From Acinetobacter proteolyticus (GTDB lineage Bacteria; Pseudomonadota; Gammaproteobacteria; Pseudomonadales; Moraxellaceae), in NCBI RefSeq assembly GCF_000367945.1, contig NZ_KB849179.1:2255747-2319746 (forward strand): a stretch of 64,000 nt of DNA. The letters are read 5' to 3'. Below, in pieces: positions 31,772 through 42,128 of the stretch. Position 1 is the first letter of the stretch, and each line of letters starts with the position of its first letter. The notes beneath the pieces were generated by a model. It had not been told where the DNA came from. It worked only from the letters and a program-made list of their open reading frames with translations, and did not search any database. A program made the translations under genes and the position numbers.

Positions 31772-32146
31772 ACAACCCCAAACAGTCGTTACACCTACAA
31801 GTGGGTGTAGCAACAGAATCAATGTAAACATTAATTCATACAGCTTGTTGTTTCGTGAACTTAATCACCGTACAGCTTCAATCTAAATTCATATACCAAA
31901 ACGCTTGATTCAGTGTTTTTGCTAGTTCTCATTTCATTCAACTTAAACATCGAAACGTTTAAATCAAAGAATGAGTGAACAATTTATTTCAGACTCAATT
32001 CTACTAATCTGTTAATGATTAACTACCACCTCGTCGGTGCGTAGTAAACTGTGATAAATCACAGAACTTAATAAGCTATCTACTTACTAAATTCTATAAG
32101 CTATCTTGGAATTTAACTTTCGTTTTTTACATTACTTCGTAATGTA
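31772..32146 (-). other. Spacer between tRNA-Ala and 23S
   Basis: 375 bp of transcribed A+T-rich spacer with no further tRNA. It begins with the 5' strand of the 23S processing stem (to about 31783). Confidence 0.8.
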
Positions 32147-32222
32147 TGGTGGAGACTAGGAGAGTCGAACTCCTGACCTCCTGCGTGCAAAGCAGGCGCT
32201 CTACCAACTAAGCTAAGTCCCC
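32147..32222 (-). tRNA. tRNA-Ala (anticodon TGC)
   Basis: 76 nt including an encoded CCA. Acceptor GGGGACT/AGTCTCC-type pairing, D-loop TTAGTTGGTAGAG, anticodon arm CCTGC, TTTGCAC, GCAGG and a TTCGACT-type T-loop. It is in the 16S-23S spacer. Confidence 0.97.
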
Positions 32223-32277
32223 AGCTTATCACTTAATGAACGACATATCTTTCAATCCAAGCTACTGCAATCAGATT

Positions 32278-32354
<77 letters not shown>

Positions 32355-32368
32355 TCAGATACATCTTC

Positions 32369-32390
32369 GAAGAACAACTTGTTGTGGATT
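32369..32390 (-). other. 3' strand of the 16S processing stem
   Basis: GAAGAACAACTTG followed by TTGTGGATT here is complementary, with one bulge, to 34081-34101 in the leader. The two would pair around 16S to make the RNase III substrate. Confidence 0.7.
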
Positions 32391-32413
32391 CTTACCAGTC
32401 ACCAATCTTTCGT

Positions 32414-33951
<1,538 letters not shown>

Positions 33952-34080
33952 AAAATCATTAGTAGCTTATGGCTACAAATCTTGGCTCATCAATTTTCTG
34001 ACTAAAAATTCGCTCAAATAAACTTCGAGAAATTTCTACTCTTCAATCAATGAAATATTTTCGATTGATTAACTAGTAAA

Positions 34081-34101
34081 AATCCACACAAGTTGTTCTT
34101 C
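34081..34101 (-). other. 5' strand of the 16S processing stem
   Basis: AATCCACACAAGTTGTTCTT on the plus strand is the leader partner of 32369-32390. The remaining leader (33952-34147) is A+T-rich with small hairpins and no gene. Confidence 0.7.
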
Positions 34102-34153
34102 TATTCTCTTAATGATCTTCTCGATGATTCGTCATCATCAAGCTAGGTCGGCT

Positions 34154-34181
34154 ATATTACTCTCAATTTCTTAAAAGTCAA
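34154..34181 (-). promoter_or_regulatory. rRNA operon promoter
   Basis: On the minus strand TTGACT (34181-34176) and TAATAT (34159-34154) are separated by 16 bp. The start would be near 34147, giving a leader of about 195 nt to 16S. The remaining 34182-34515 is an A+T-rich region with no gene that must also contain the mlaA promoter. Confidence 0.65.
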
Positions 34182-34515
34182 CAGGTAATTTAGATATTTA
34201 GCAAACTTATCAATCAACCCAAGAATCCAACCTTTCCAGCCAAATCCTTGTTTCTCAACAAGTTTTTATCTGCATCACCGCCGATGGATGTGCATTCTAC
34301 AGCATTCACAACACAACACAACCCCCTTTCTCAACTTTTTTATTCGAGTGAACATTTTTAAACCAAAATCACAATTTTTCTTATATTTTTCGACCGAATT
34401 TGTTTTAATAATAAGAGAACAACTAAACTATATGCTCATCTCTATGTTTCGCGTTGCATGACGCAATCATTTTAATGGCTGTATTATTTCGCTCTCACAG
34501 CGATTAAGGACTTAT

Positions 34516-35403
34516 ATGCATTACTCAAATTTTATCTTGCTTGGGTTGTTAACTGCTGGAGCATGTTCATCAGTATTCGCACAAGAGACTCTCAGCGACT
34601 CAGCCAATCAAACTAATGCTGTAGCAAGCCAAGTCACTGCAGAACAGAAGACCTCAACGATTCAAGCGATTAAAGATTTAAAGCATCTGACTAAAAATGA
34701 TTTAAAAGTGAATGCGAATGCAGCACAGCCAGATTCAGTGAAAGACCCTCTACAGCCGTTGAACCGTCAAATCTATGCTTTTAATGACATGCTAGACCGC
34801 AACATTCTAAAGCCTGTCGCTATTCAATATGTTGCCAAGGTTCCAGAACCTGTACGTAGCCCATATCGTCAATTTCGCAAAAACCTAGGCGAACCTTGGA
34901 ATGCGGTGAATCAACTCATACAAGGTCGTCCTACACGTGCAGCAAAAACCTTAGGTCGCTTTACTGTAAATACGTTAACAACTTTAGGTTTTGCCGATCC
35001 GGCTCGTCGTTTAGGTTTAAATACTGAAGAGGAAAGCTTTGGTGTTACCCTTGGCTATTATGGTGTTCCATCAGGTCCTTATGTGATGTTACCTTTCTTC
35101 GGCCCAAGTACATTCCGTGATGGATTTGGTTTAGCCGCAGATAGTTATGGTCGTCCACAGAAATATCTGTTAGATGATCAAGATGGTATTTATTGGTCAA
35201 CCAACCTGTTACAGGCAGTTGATGCACGATCTCAAATTCTAGATATTGAAGAAAGCTTGAAAGGTGACAAGTATTCAATGATTCGTGACTTCTATCTACA
35301 ACGTAAAGCGTTCCAGATTGCAGAGAAACGTGGCGACTCAAATGATGTTTCATTTGTGGGTGATGCAGATGATGTCGATGACAGTTCTGCCGATGAAAAA
35401 TGA
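34516..35403 (+). CDS. mlaA: MlaA/VacJ-family outer-membrane lipid-asymmetry protein
   Basis: Outer-membrane component of the Mla pathway, removing mislocalised phospholipids from the outer leaflet. 295 residues. Family motifs: DPLQPLNRQIYAFNDMLDRNILKPVA, VRSPYRQFRKNLGEPWNAVNQLIQG, RFTVNTLTTLGFADPA, FGVTLGYYGVPSGPYVMLPFFGPST. The N-terminal signal has a Cys in TAGACSS, a poor lipobox, and a good signal-peptidase I site at VFA-Q, so lipidation is doubtful. The last ~20 residues are very acidic. AAGGA lies before the ATG. Single gene between the rRNA operon and gigA. Confidence 0.93.
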   Translation: MHYSNFILLGLLTAGACSSVFAQETLSDSANQTNAVASQVTAEQKTSTIQAIKDLKHLTKNDLKVNANAAQPDSVKDPLQPLNRQIYAFNDMLDRNILKPVAIQYVAKVPEPVRSPYRQFRKNLGEPWNAVNQLIQGRPTRAAKTLGRFTVNTLTTLGFADPARRLGLNTEEESFGVTLGYYGVPSGPYVMLPFFGPSTFRDGFGLAADSYGRPQKYLLDDQDGIYWSTNLLQAVDARSQILDIEESLKGDKYSMIRDFYLQRKAFQIAEKRGDSNDVSFVGDADDVDDSSADEK

Positions 35404-35433
35404 TTAAATTAAAATAATGTTTTACAAACTTAT

Positions 35434-35465
35434 GTATTGCCAGAGAATTTAAACTCTGGCAATAC
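35434..35465. terminator. Perfect hairpin after mlaA
   Basis: GTATTGCCAGAG and CTCTGGCAATAC form a 12-bp stem with an AATTTAAA loop. No T-run follows, so it may be an RNA-stabilising or Rho-assisted end rather than an intrinsic terminator. Confidence 0.5.
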
Positions 35466-35503
35466 TATATCCAAGGTCATCTTTCATCTATGATGAATTT
35501 TAA

Positions 35504-36502
35504 ATGATCATACAAAGGATTGGCTATTCATCTATGTATTTCATTCAACCTACGCGTTCCATACCCTGTTTAGATCAAGCTTTAACTGAGTTACCCAGTT
35601 TGCAGATCATTCAAGTTGATGATTTGGATTTGTATGATCAAACCATTATCGCAATTGCCGATGTACAAGACTTTTTAAAATATCAGTGGAAACTCCCTAC
35701 GATTGTGCTTGCGTTTGAACATGAAGGTGCAGCGTTGGCACAAGCATGGGAATTAGGTGCTTTAGCAGGTTGGATGTGGGATAGTTTGCCCAAAAATCCT
35801 GTTCACTCCTTGTTTAAAATAGATGCGCAATACAAACGTAATCAAGACAGTCGTGATTTACCGTCTGCCGCCGAATTACAAAAGCGCCTGTTACCAAATC
35901 CAATTGAATTGCCGAACTATCAATTTGAATCCTTTTTTCAACCTTCAGCCTATTTATCGGGTGATTGGTATGATTATTGGCGCTTAAATGATGAAGAGGT
36001 CTTGTTCTATCTTGCTGACGTATCCGGTCATGGTGTCACTAGCAGCTTATTAACCTCATGGATGGCTGCGTTCCATGGTCGTTCAAAAACACCAAGTCAA
36101 TTGATTCAGAAACTGAATGCCATGTTAGTGCAAGAAAACATCGAGAAGCACATTACCATGGTGGCCGGGATCTTAAATTTGGTCACGCATGAAGTCCGCT
36201 GGTCCAGTGCAGGACATTACCCACCACCGATTATTTTCGAACCCAATCAACCCCCTCAGATTTTAACCACCAGCAGCTTTCCTTTGGGTCTGACCGAGGA
36301 GCTTGAAGTGGAAGAGCATCATTGTCGATTAAGTCGCCATGCGCGGTTTATTTTATGTTCTGATGGAGCATTGGAGCCCTTTGATGGCGGTTTGAATGAT
36401 CAGTTTAATCAATTGGTCGAACACCTACAAAAAGATTCCTTTAAAGCACCTGATCATGTAGCAGATGACATCGCGATCTTGAGCTTACGCCGAATGAATT
36501 AA
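35504..36502 (+). CDS. gigA: SpoIIE/PP2C-type phosphatase GigA
   Basis: 332 residues. About 1-110 resemble a degenerate receiver domain without an obvious phosphoacceptor. The rest is a PP2C/RsbU-like catalytic domain: SGDWYDYW, YLADVSGHGV with metal-binding Asp, SSAGHYPPPII, and ILCSDGALEPFD and DDIAIL. With GigB downstream it matches the Acinetobacter GigA-GigB stress pathway, in which GigA dephosphorylates the STAS protein GigB (known from A. baumannii). ATG 35534 is an alternative start. Confidence 0.85.
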   Translation: MIIQRIGYSSMYFIQPTRSIPCLDQALTELPSLQIIQVDDLDLYDQTIIAIADVQDFLKYQWKLPTIVLAFEHEGAALAQAWELGALAGWMWDSLPKNPVHSLFKIDAQYKRNQDSRDLPSAAELQKRLLPNPIELPNYQFESFFQPSAYLSGDWYDYWRLNDEEVLFYLADVSGHGVTSSLLTSWMAAFHGRSKTPSQLIQKLNAMLVQENIEKHITMVAGILNLVTHEVRWSSAGHYPPPIIFEPNQPPQILTTSSFPLGLTEELEVEEHHCRLSRHARFILCSDGALEPFDGGLNDQFNQLVEHLQKDSFKAPDHVADDIAILSLRRMN

Positions 36503-36544
36503 ATTAAAAATCAACACTTTAATTAAATCACACCTTGCAACCAC

Positions 36545-36573
36545 TTGTGTCTACAATATCACTATGGGATAAT
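36545..36573 (+). promoter_or_regulatory. Possible gigB promoter
   Basis: TTGTGT (36545-36550), 17-bp spacer and GATAAT (36568-36573) lie ahead of the gigB ATG, suggesting transcription separate from gigA. Confidence 0.4.
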
Positions 36574-36604
36574 TTTATATCCTTTCTCTGAAAATGGCAT
36601 TTAT

Positions 36605-37126
36605 ATGTCAACAGGTCATGTTGAATATGCAAGTTTGAACGGAACGCATATTTTCAAGCTTATTGGCGAAGTGCGTGCTCACTCTTGTATAAGTCTAGAC
36701 AAACTACTCAATAGAATTGAACAACAGCAGAATGTTGTTGGTGCAATCGTTGATTTAACTGAAACCACATTTATTGACAGTACTGTTTTAGGCATACTGG
36801 CAAAATTGGGTTTAAAGCTTAAGCAAGCTCATCACATACAAGCGGTTATGCTGTCGACAAATCCAGATATTACCACCTTGGCCAATAGTATGGGGCTCGG
36901 GCAAGTATTTGTGATTTTGAATTACTGCGGCGACCCTAATGTATGTACATTAGAGCTGACAGATGAACATGTCACACATAGTGCCATGCTCAATACCGTG
37001 CTCGATGCACACAAAACGTTGATGCGTTTAAATGAAAACAACCAGAATATGTTTGAACCACTGGTGAAGCAATTGCAAAAAGAACAAGATTGCTTAAACA
37101 CAGATGTACAAAAACAAAATGCTTGA
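36605..37126 (+). CDS. gigB: STAS-domain anti-sigma-antagonist-like protein GigB
   Basis: About 173 residues from ATG 36605; an upstream TTG frame to 36545 adds residues not typical of the family. The N-terminal ~105 residues are a STAS domain with VVGAIVDLTETTFIDSTVLGIL, where the Ser in DS is the usual phosphorylation site, and the tail is helical. Family knowledge: GigB links GigA to the nitrogen phosphotransferase protein NPr and stress resistance in A. baumannii. It follows gigA by 102 bp. Confidence 0.83.
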   Translation: MSTGHVEYASLNGTHIFKLIGEVRAHSCISLDKLLNRIEQQQNVVGAIVDLTETTFIDSTVLGILAKLGLKLKQAHHIQAVMLSTNPDITTLANSMGLGQVFVILNYCGDPNVCTLELTDEHVTHSAMLNTVLDAHKTLMRLNENNQNMFEPLVKQLQKEQDCLNTDVQKQNA

Positions 37127-37154
37127 CCGTTAAACTCAGTATTGAGGCCTCCCT

Positions 37155-37979
37155 ATGACCTTACTTTCTGTTGCCCAAATGAATTCTCAAAATGATATTG
37201 AAGCGAACTTCAATGTCATTGAATCATTACTTCAACAAAGTAAGGCTCAAGGTGCCGAGCTGATTGTTTTCCCCGAGAATTTTGTCTGCTTTGCCGCAGG
37301 TAAGCAACGCGAAACTGCTGCCCAATTCGAAGTCATTCAAGCGCGCTTAGAGCAGTTGGCGCATCATTACCAGATCTGGATTGTTGCAGGTACACTCCCA
37401 TGCCCTTTCCGTCCAGATGGTTCGGTCATTCAAGATGGCCGTGTTCGAACCGTCAGTCTGTGTATTAGTCCTGAAGGTACTGAAGCCCGCTATGACAAAA
37501 TCCACTTGTTTGATGTACAAGTGGGCGATGCTGTGGGGGGTTATCAAGAGTCCAAGTTCTTCGAACCCGGTGATCAAGTGGTGGTTGCCAAAACACCTTT
37601 TGGCAATATTGGCCTGATGGTCTGCTATGACTTACGCTTCCCTGAACTTGCCTTAACTTTACGTCAGCAAGGCGCCAATATCTTAACTGCCCCAGCTGCA
37701 TTTACCTATACGACAGGCCAGCTCCATTGGCAATTGCTCTTACAAGCACGTGCAATGGATAGTCAGTGTTATGTTTTAGGCGCTGCACAACAAGGTTGGC
37801 ACGGTGAACAACGTCAAACCTGGGGACATGCAGGCATCGCAGATAGCCGCGGCCAATTGCTGCAAAGCATTGATACTGAAGGACACGGTTTAATCAGCAG
37901 TAACTTTGACCTTGAGCAACAAAATCAGCTTCGTTTGGCAATGCCACTCATGCAACATCGCAAAATTATTCATTATTAA
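37155..37979 (+). CDS. Carbon-nitrogen hydrolase (nitrilase superfamily, Nit-like)
   Basis: 274 residues. The Glu-Lys-Cys triad is visible: VFPENFVC (Glu), YDKIHLFDV (Lys) and MVCYDLRFPELAL (Cys). DPRG-like C-terminal features and length fit the Nit1/NIT2-type omega-amidase or deaminated-glutathione amidase branch. It starts 28 nt after gigB, so it could be co-transcribed. The exact amide substrate cannot be read. Confidence 0.88.
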   Translation: MTLLSVAQMNSQNDIEANFNVIESLLQQSKAQGAELIVFPENFVCFAAGKQRETAAQFEVIQARLEQLAHHYQIWIVAGTLPCPFRPDGSVIQDGRVRTVSLCISPEGTEARYDKIHLFDVQVGDAVGGYQESKFFEPGDQVVVAKTPFGNIGLMVCYDLRFPELALTLRQQGANILTAPAAFTYTTGQLHWQLLLQARAMDSQCYVLGAAQQGWHGEQRQTWGHAGIADSRGQLLQSIDTEGHGLISSNFDLEQQNQLRLAMPLMQHRKIIHY

Positions 37980-38190
37980 ACTGCTTCTGGTTATATTCTG
38001 TCTAGCAAACTCTTGCTGTATAAAATTCACCCAATCAAAAGCAATCTGACTGAGATGATCAACTTTAATAAATGTCTGATCTATAGAATCATGATTTAAT
38101 ACAAATTATTGATCATAGTAGAACAAGCTCATACGATTTTGGACTACCAATGATGTAACATCGCCAATTAATTCTTATTAAGTTTTATTC

Positions 38191-38553
38191 ATGTTTAGAT
38201 TGATTCTGATTTTCTCTTTTTTGGGGACCGCTGTACCGCTGCATGCATCATCACTTGATCTCGATGGGGATGAGTTGACACCATCTTCTCGGGTTTTGTC
38301 TACACCACAAAATTTATCCTTAAACGCGTTTGGGCAATGGGTGATTGGTTGGGGAACTGGTGCTGAAGGTGCACGACAACGTTTAAGTAATATTCGACGT
38401 GAGGATGTTGTGGTGATTAAGCAAAAAGGCACCACTTTAGATATGATCAAGGCTTGGCAACAACACTTTGAACTTGAAGCACAAAATAATCTGAGTAATC
38501 CAACAGCACTTTATCGAGCGCGATTGATGAAAAAAATCGCCGATCTTTGGTAG
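38191..38553 (+). CDS. Small exported protein, unknown
   Basis: 120 residues. A signal peptide (MFRLILIFSFLGTAVPLHA) is followed by SSLDLDGDELTPSSR and a helical C-terminal half with WVIGWGTGAEGARQRL. No family recognised. It is a single gene with no near partner; 37980-38190 upstream shows no other feature. Confidence 0.6.
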   Translation: MFRLILIFSFLGTAVPLHASSLDLDGDELTPSSRVLSTPQNLSLNAFGQWVIGWGTGAEGARQRLSNIRREDVVVIKQKGTTLDMIKAWQQHFELEAQNNLSNPTALYRARLMKKIADLW

Positions 38554-38670
38554 ACTAAACTTTAATCTGATTAAGCTATCTCCTTTTTTATAATCAATGC
38601 TTTTCGTATTTGAATTGCACTGCAAATCACTTAGGTAATCGTGCAGAGCAATATATACTGATGTGATGCA

Positions 38671-39126
38671 ATGACCTTTGAGAATGATATGGGCGAAGAA
38701 CATCCACAATTGTTATTAGACAATCAGTTATGTTTTCTGATTTATTCGACCAATCTCGCCTTGAATCAAGTCTATCGCCAGTTGCTTGCCCCACTTGCTC
38801 TGACCTATCCACAATATCTCGTGATGTTGGTGCTTTGGGAAAAAGATCAGCTCTCTGTTTCAGAGATTGGCGAACGGCTATTTTTAGAATCATCAACACT
38901 GACCCCATTGCTTAAAAAACTTGAAGTAGCAACACTGATCACGCGCAAACGCTCCCATAAAGATGAACGACAGGTAATTATTGAGCTGACTGAGAAAGGA
39001 CACGCTTTACAATTACAAGCAATTGATATTCCAAATCAACTGGCTCAAGCGGCCTCGTGTACGCCTGCAACGTTATCTGAGTTGAAAGCGCAACTTTCAG
39101 AACTGCGTACTAACCTAAACAAATAA
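38671..39126 (+). CDS. ohrR: MarR-family organic-peroxide sensor OhrR
   Basis: Winged-helix repressor of ohr that is inactivated when its N-terminal Cys is oxidised by organic hydroperoxides. 151 residues. LLLDNQLCFLIYSTNLALNQ contains the sensor Cys; LTYPQYLVMLVLWE and TPLLKKLEVATLITRKR with SHKDERQVIIELTEKG are the MarR wing. From ATG 38689 the Cys is residue 15, as in classical OhrR, so 38689 may be the true start. It precedes ohr and an operator. Confidence 0.92.
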   Translation: MTFENDMGEEHPQLLLDNQLCFLIYSTNLALNQVYRQLLAPLALTYPQYLVMLVLWEKDQLSVSEIGERLFLESSTLTPLLKKLEVATLITRKRSHKDERQVIIELTEKGHALQLQAIDIPNQLAQAASCTPATLSELKAQLSELRTNLNK

Positions 39127-39172
39127 GTTTAAAATTTACACAACAGCAACTTGTTTTTTAATTTACATCGTG

Positions 39173-39187
39173 TACGATTTAATTGTA
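39173..39187. promoter_or_regulatory. OhrR operator overlapping the ohr -10
   Basis: TACGATT and AATTGTA around one base match the OhrR box TACAATT/AATTGTA with one mismatch. A -35-like TTGTTT (39151-39156) is 16 bp before the TACGAT that would serve as -10. Confidence 0.6.
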
Positions 39188-39213
39188 TTCAATATTATTT
39201 AGGAATAATAATC

Positions 39214-39648
39214 ATGTCTTTAGAAAAAGTGGTTTATCGTGCCAAAGCAAAAGCAACAGGTGGTCGTGATGGTCGTGCAACTTCCTCTGACGGTGTTTTA
39301 GATGTGCAATTAGGTGTGCCAAAAGAAATGGGCGGTGCAGGTGGCGCAGTCACCAACCCAGAGCAACTGTTTGCTGCAGGTTATTCAGCCTGTTTCTTGG
39401 GTGCAATGAAATTTGTCGCGAATCGCGATAAATTCAAAATTAGCAAAGATGCCTATGTCGAAGGTGAGGTCGGAATTGGCCCGATTCCAAATGGCTTTGG
39501 TATCGAAGTGACCTTGAATGTGTATTTAATTGGAATGGAACAAGCAGAAGCAGAACAATTGGTTGCTGCTGCACATATTGTGTGTCCTTACTCAAATGCG
39601 ACGCGTGGCAATATTGATGTGAATTTTAATATTGTGACGACTGAATAA
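39214..39648 (+). CDS. ohr: Organic hydroperoxide resistance protein
   Basis: Thiol peroxidase that reduces organic hydroperoxides with lipoyl partners. About 144 residues from ATG 39214, which has AGGAATAATAATC before it; an upstream TTG frame from 39151 is spacer. Two catalytic Cys: [10 protein letters not shown] and [12 protein letters not shown]. Follows ohrR in the same direction with the OhrR operator between them, so it is probably induced by organic peroxides. Confidence 0.95.
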   Translation: MSLEKVVYRAKAKATGGRDGRATSSDGVLDVQLGVPKEMGGAGGAVTNPEQLFAAGYSACFLGAMKFVANRDKFKISKDAYVEGEVGIGPIPNGFGIEVTLNVYLIGMEQAEAEQLVAAAHIVCPYSNATRGNIDVNFNIVTTE

Positions 39649-39664
39649 GTCTTTAGCATCGCCT

Positions 39665-39699
39665 AAAAAAACAGTATGGATGATCCATGCTGTTTTTTT
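39665..39699. terminator. Intrinsic terminator between ohr and gspE
   Basis: AAAAAACAG, ATGGA and the matching TCCAT, CTGTTTTTT arms (one wobble pair) serve the convergent ohr and gspE. Confidence 0.85.
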
Positions 39700-39713
39700 A
39701 TGCGTGAATTTAT

Positions 39714-41204
39714 TTATTCTTCCGCAGCTTCATTGGTGACACGAAGCACTTCTTCTAAAGTTGTCTTCCCAGCTAATACTTTAAGTAAACCATCATCACG
39801 AATCGAAGCAGCATGACGACGTGCATGATTTTCCAATTCATACTCAGCCGCATTGCCATGAATCAAACGGCGCATCGATTCATCTACGGGCACAATTTCA
39901 TAAATTGCAGTTCGTCCACTAAAGCCAACATGTGAACATTTTTCGCAACCATGAGGCTCTGGTAGTTGCATATATTCATCCACTTTAAGATGCTGGAATA
40001 CTTGGCGCTCAAAATCATCAGCCTTACGCCACGTGACACAATGTGGACATAAAGTTCGCACCAAACGTTGCGCAATCAGCCCAATCAAAGAACTCGCCAA
40101 TAAGAAAGGCTCAATTCCCATATCTTTCAGACGCGTTACTGCACCAATCGCGGTATTGGTATGTAGGGTGGATAACACCAAGTGACCGGTTAAAGAAGCT
40201 TGAACCGCAATTTCAGCAGTTTCCAGATCACGAATCTCACCCACCATCACCACATCGGGATCTTGCCGTAGCATCGCCTTAAGCGCACGTGCGAAGGTCA
40301 TATCCACTTTGGTATTGACTTGGGTCTGACCAATTCCTTCCAACTGATATTCAATTGGGTCTTCAGCGGTCAAAATATTGCGAGTATTGTCATTCAGATC
40401 GGATAGCGCCGCATATAAGGTGGTGGTTTTACCCGAACCCGTTGGGCCTGTCACCAAAATAATGCCATGCGGGCGATGAACCAGTTGCGTTAAACGCTCA
40501 TAATCGTTCTGCATTAAACCCAAATGGGTCATGTTTAAACGCCCTGCCTGCTTATCCAGCAAACGCATTACCACGCGCTCGCCATGCGAAGAAGGTAAAG
40601 TCGAAACACGCACATCCACTTCACGCCCTGCAAGACGCAATGAGATACGACCATCTTGCGGAATCCGCTTTTCGGCAATATCCAGCTTGGCCATGACTTT
40701 AATACGGGACACCAACAACGGCGCTAATTCACGACGTGGCTGTACAATTTCACGCAATTGTCCATCGACACGCAAGCGGACCGAGAGTTTTTTCTCAAAG
40801 GCTTCGATATGAATATCCGAGGCGCCTACCCGAATCGCTTCTGACAACAAGGCATTGATTAGACGCACGATCGGTGCATCATCCTCCTGATCCATCAAGT
40901 CTTCAGCTTCAGGCACTTGATCTGCCAAACTCAATAAATCTGGATGATCTTCCAAGCCAGCTGCAACCTGCTGCGACTCCCCGGTATCCCCTGCATAACT
41001 GGAACTCAGTAAGGCATGAAACTCTTGATCAGTACAAAGTTGATCAAGAGCTGATTTCCCCAAAATTCGACGAGCTTCCTGCAAAGCAATACGCGCGGTG
41101 TCCTTGCGTCGTACAATAAAAACTTGATCGCCTTCATAACGTAACAAAACGCCATGTCGTTTAGCGAAACTATAAGGAATTTGTATTTGTTTAAGTATTT
41201 GCAT
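39714..41204 (-). CDS. gspE: Type II secretion ATPase GspE
   Basis: Cytoplasmic ATPase driving the type II secretion pseudopilus. About 496 residues from ATG 41204 (MQILKQIQIPYSFAKRHGV), the family length; a frame running to 41393 adds 63 implausible residues. Walker A GPTGSGKTTTLYAAL, the Asp box and Walker B DVVMVGEIRDLETAEIA, plus a CPHC/GCEKC zinc region. It is alone, not in a gsp cluster, fitting the scattered T2SS genes of Acinetobacter. Confidence 0.94.
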   Translation of the reverse strand: MQILKQIQIPYSFAKRHGVLLRYEGDQVFIVRRKDTARIALQEARRILGKSALDQLCTDQEFHALLSSSYAGDTGESQQVAAGLEDHPDLLSLADQVPEAEDLMDQEDDAPIVRLINALLSEAIRVGASDIHIEAFEKKLSVRLRVDGQLREIVQPRRELAPLLVSRIKVMAKLDIAEKRIPQDGRISLRLAGREVDVRVSTLPSSHGERVVMRLLDKQAGRLNMTHLGLMQNDYERLTQLVHRPHGIILVTGPTGSGKTTTLYAALSDLNDNTRNILTAEDPIEYQLEGIGQTQVNTKVDMTFARALKAMLRQDPDVVMVGEIRDLETAEIAVQASLTGHLVLSTLHTNTAIGAVTRLKDMGIEPFLLASSLIGLIAQRLVRTLCPHCVTWRKADDFERQVFQHLKVDEYMQLPEPHGCEKCSHVGFSGRTAIYEIVPVDESMRRLIHGNAAEYELENHARRHAASIRDDGLLKVLAGKTTLEEVLRVTNEAAEE

Positions 41205-41297
41205 CACACAAATAATGATAAAAGAAAGCAGTGAGTGTACTCTAAGCAGATTACAGCGTGAAGTCTGTTTAGCATACTCACACAGGAATTTTGCATC

Positions 41298-42119
41298 TTG
41301 TCTCAAAATAATCAATATGAAGCGCCACATTCCAATACTTTGAAATGGTGGGGCGAACAACAATTTGAAATCCAGCAAACCAAAGCTTGGCAATTCGGTT
41401 CATTACTGTTTCGTCTGACACGCGGAATTAAAGAGTGGCGTTTGGAATATCATCGCCCGCAATCTCAGCACGACTACGAACAGCAATGGAAAATCCTGAA
41501 CGATACTGAGTTTGCCATGCCACCCCCAGCAAAAATTGAACGCTACATGTTTCATAAAACCAATAGCAGTTTTCATTTGATGCCACGTTTGGCTGATCGC
41601 TCGGTGGTGATTCGACCGGTTGATCCGATTTATATTCCTGCGGGTCAACGCGGCACCTTATATATTAGCACTCCATTATGGATTGCAGGGATGGTGGATG
41701 GACTCTCTGAACCTTTATTTGATATTCCTGTGATTCAGCCTAAGGACACATGGTTTGGTAAAGATCCGCAGAATGGTGAAATTTGCTATGCCACCTCGGT
41801 CGATGGACGTATTGACTTGAATCTACTCAAACCACGTGCATTCCGAGCAGTGACTCCTATTGAGTTCCACAATACCAGTCATCACCAATTGCGTTTTGAC
41901 CGTATGAATGTCCCCGTTCCCGCACTGCCTTTATTTTATAGTGAGAGTACAGGTCGCTTATGGACTTCACAAATCAAAGTCTATTACGAAGGCACCGATC
42001 ATCCTGCACGTATTCGAATCGAAAACAAAACGCCAAGCCCTGCGGGTGAAGTGATTTACGTGCATCCGCCCCGCGCACCGGGGAGCACCTTATTTAATAT
42101 GTTCGATTCATTCTTTTAA
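41298..42119 (+). CDS. DUF432-like protein upstream of a mechanosensitive channel
   Basis: 273 residues, no signal or membrane span. Beta-rich sequence with YIPAGQRGTLYISTPLW, YATSVDGRIDLNLL and YVHPPRAPGSTLFNM resembles the DUF432 family that is found beside MscS-type genes. The start is a TTG with AGGAA 9 nt upstream; no ATG fits. It ends 9 nt before the MscS gene, so the two are probably an operon. Function unknown; a soluble partner of the channel is a guess. Confidence 0.65.
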   Translation: MSQNNQYEAPHSNTLKWWGEQQFEIQQTKAWQFGSLLFRLTRGIKEWRLEYHRPQSQHDYEQQWKILNDTEFAMPPPAKIERYMFHKTNSSFHLMPRLADRSVVIRPVDPIYIPAGQRGTLYISTPLWIAGMVDGLSEPLFDIPVIQPKDTWFGKDPQNGEICYATSVDGRIDLNLLKPRAFRAVTPIEFHNTSHHQLRFDRMNVPVPALPLFYSESTGRLWTSQIKVYYEGTDHPARIRIENKTPSPAGEVIYVHPPRAPGSTLFNMFDSFF

Positions 42120-42128
42120 GGGGTTGCC

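Noticed and set aside
39151..39213. Extended N-terminus of Ohr from a TTG
   Set aside because: This stretch contains the ohr promoter and OhrR operator; the ATG at 39214 has the ribosome-binding site and family start.
41205..41393. 63 extra N-terminal residues of GspE
   Set aside because: Not family-like and would overlap the divergent gene start; ATG 41204 gives the normal length.
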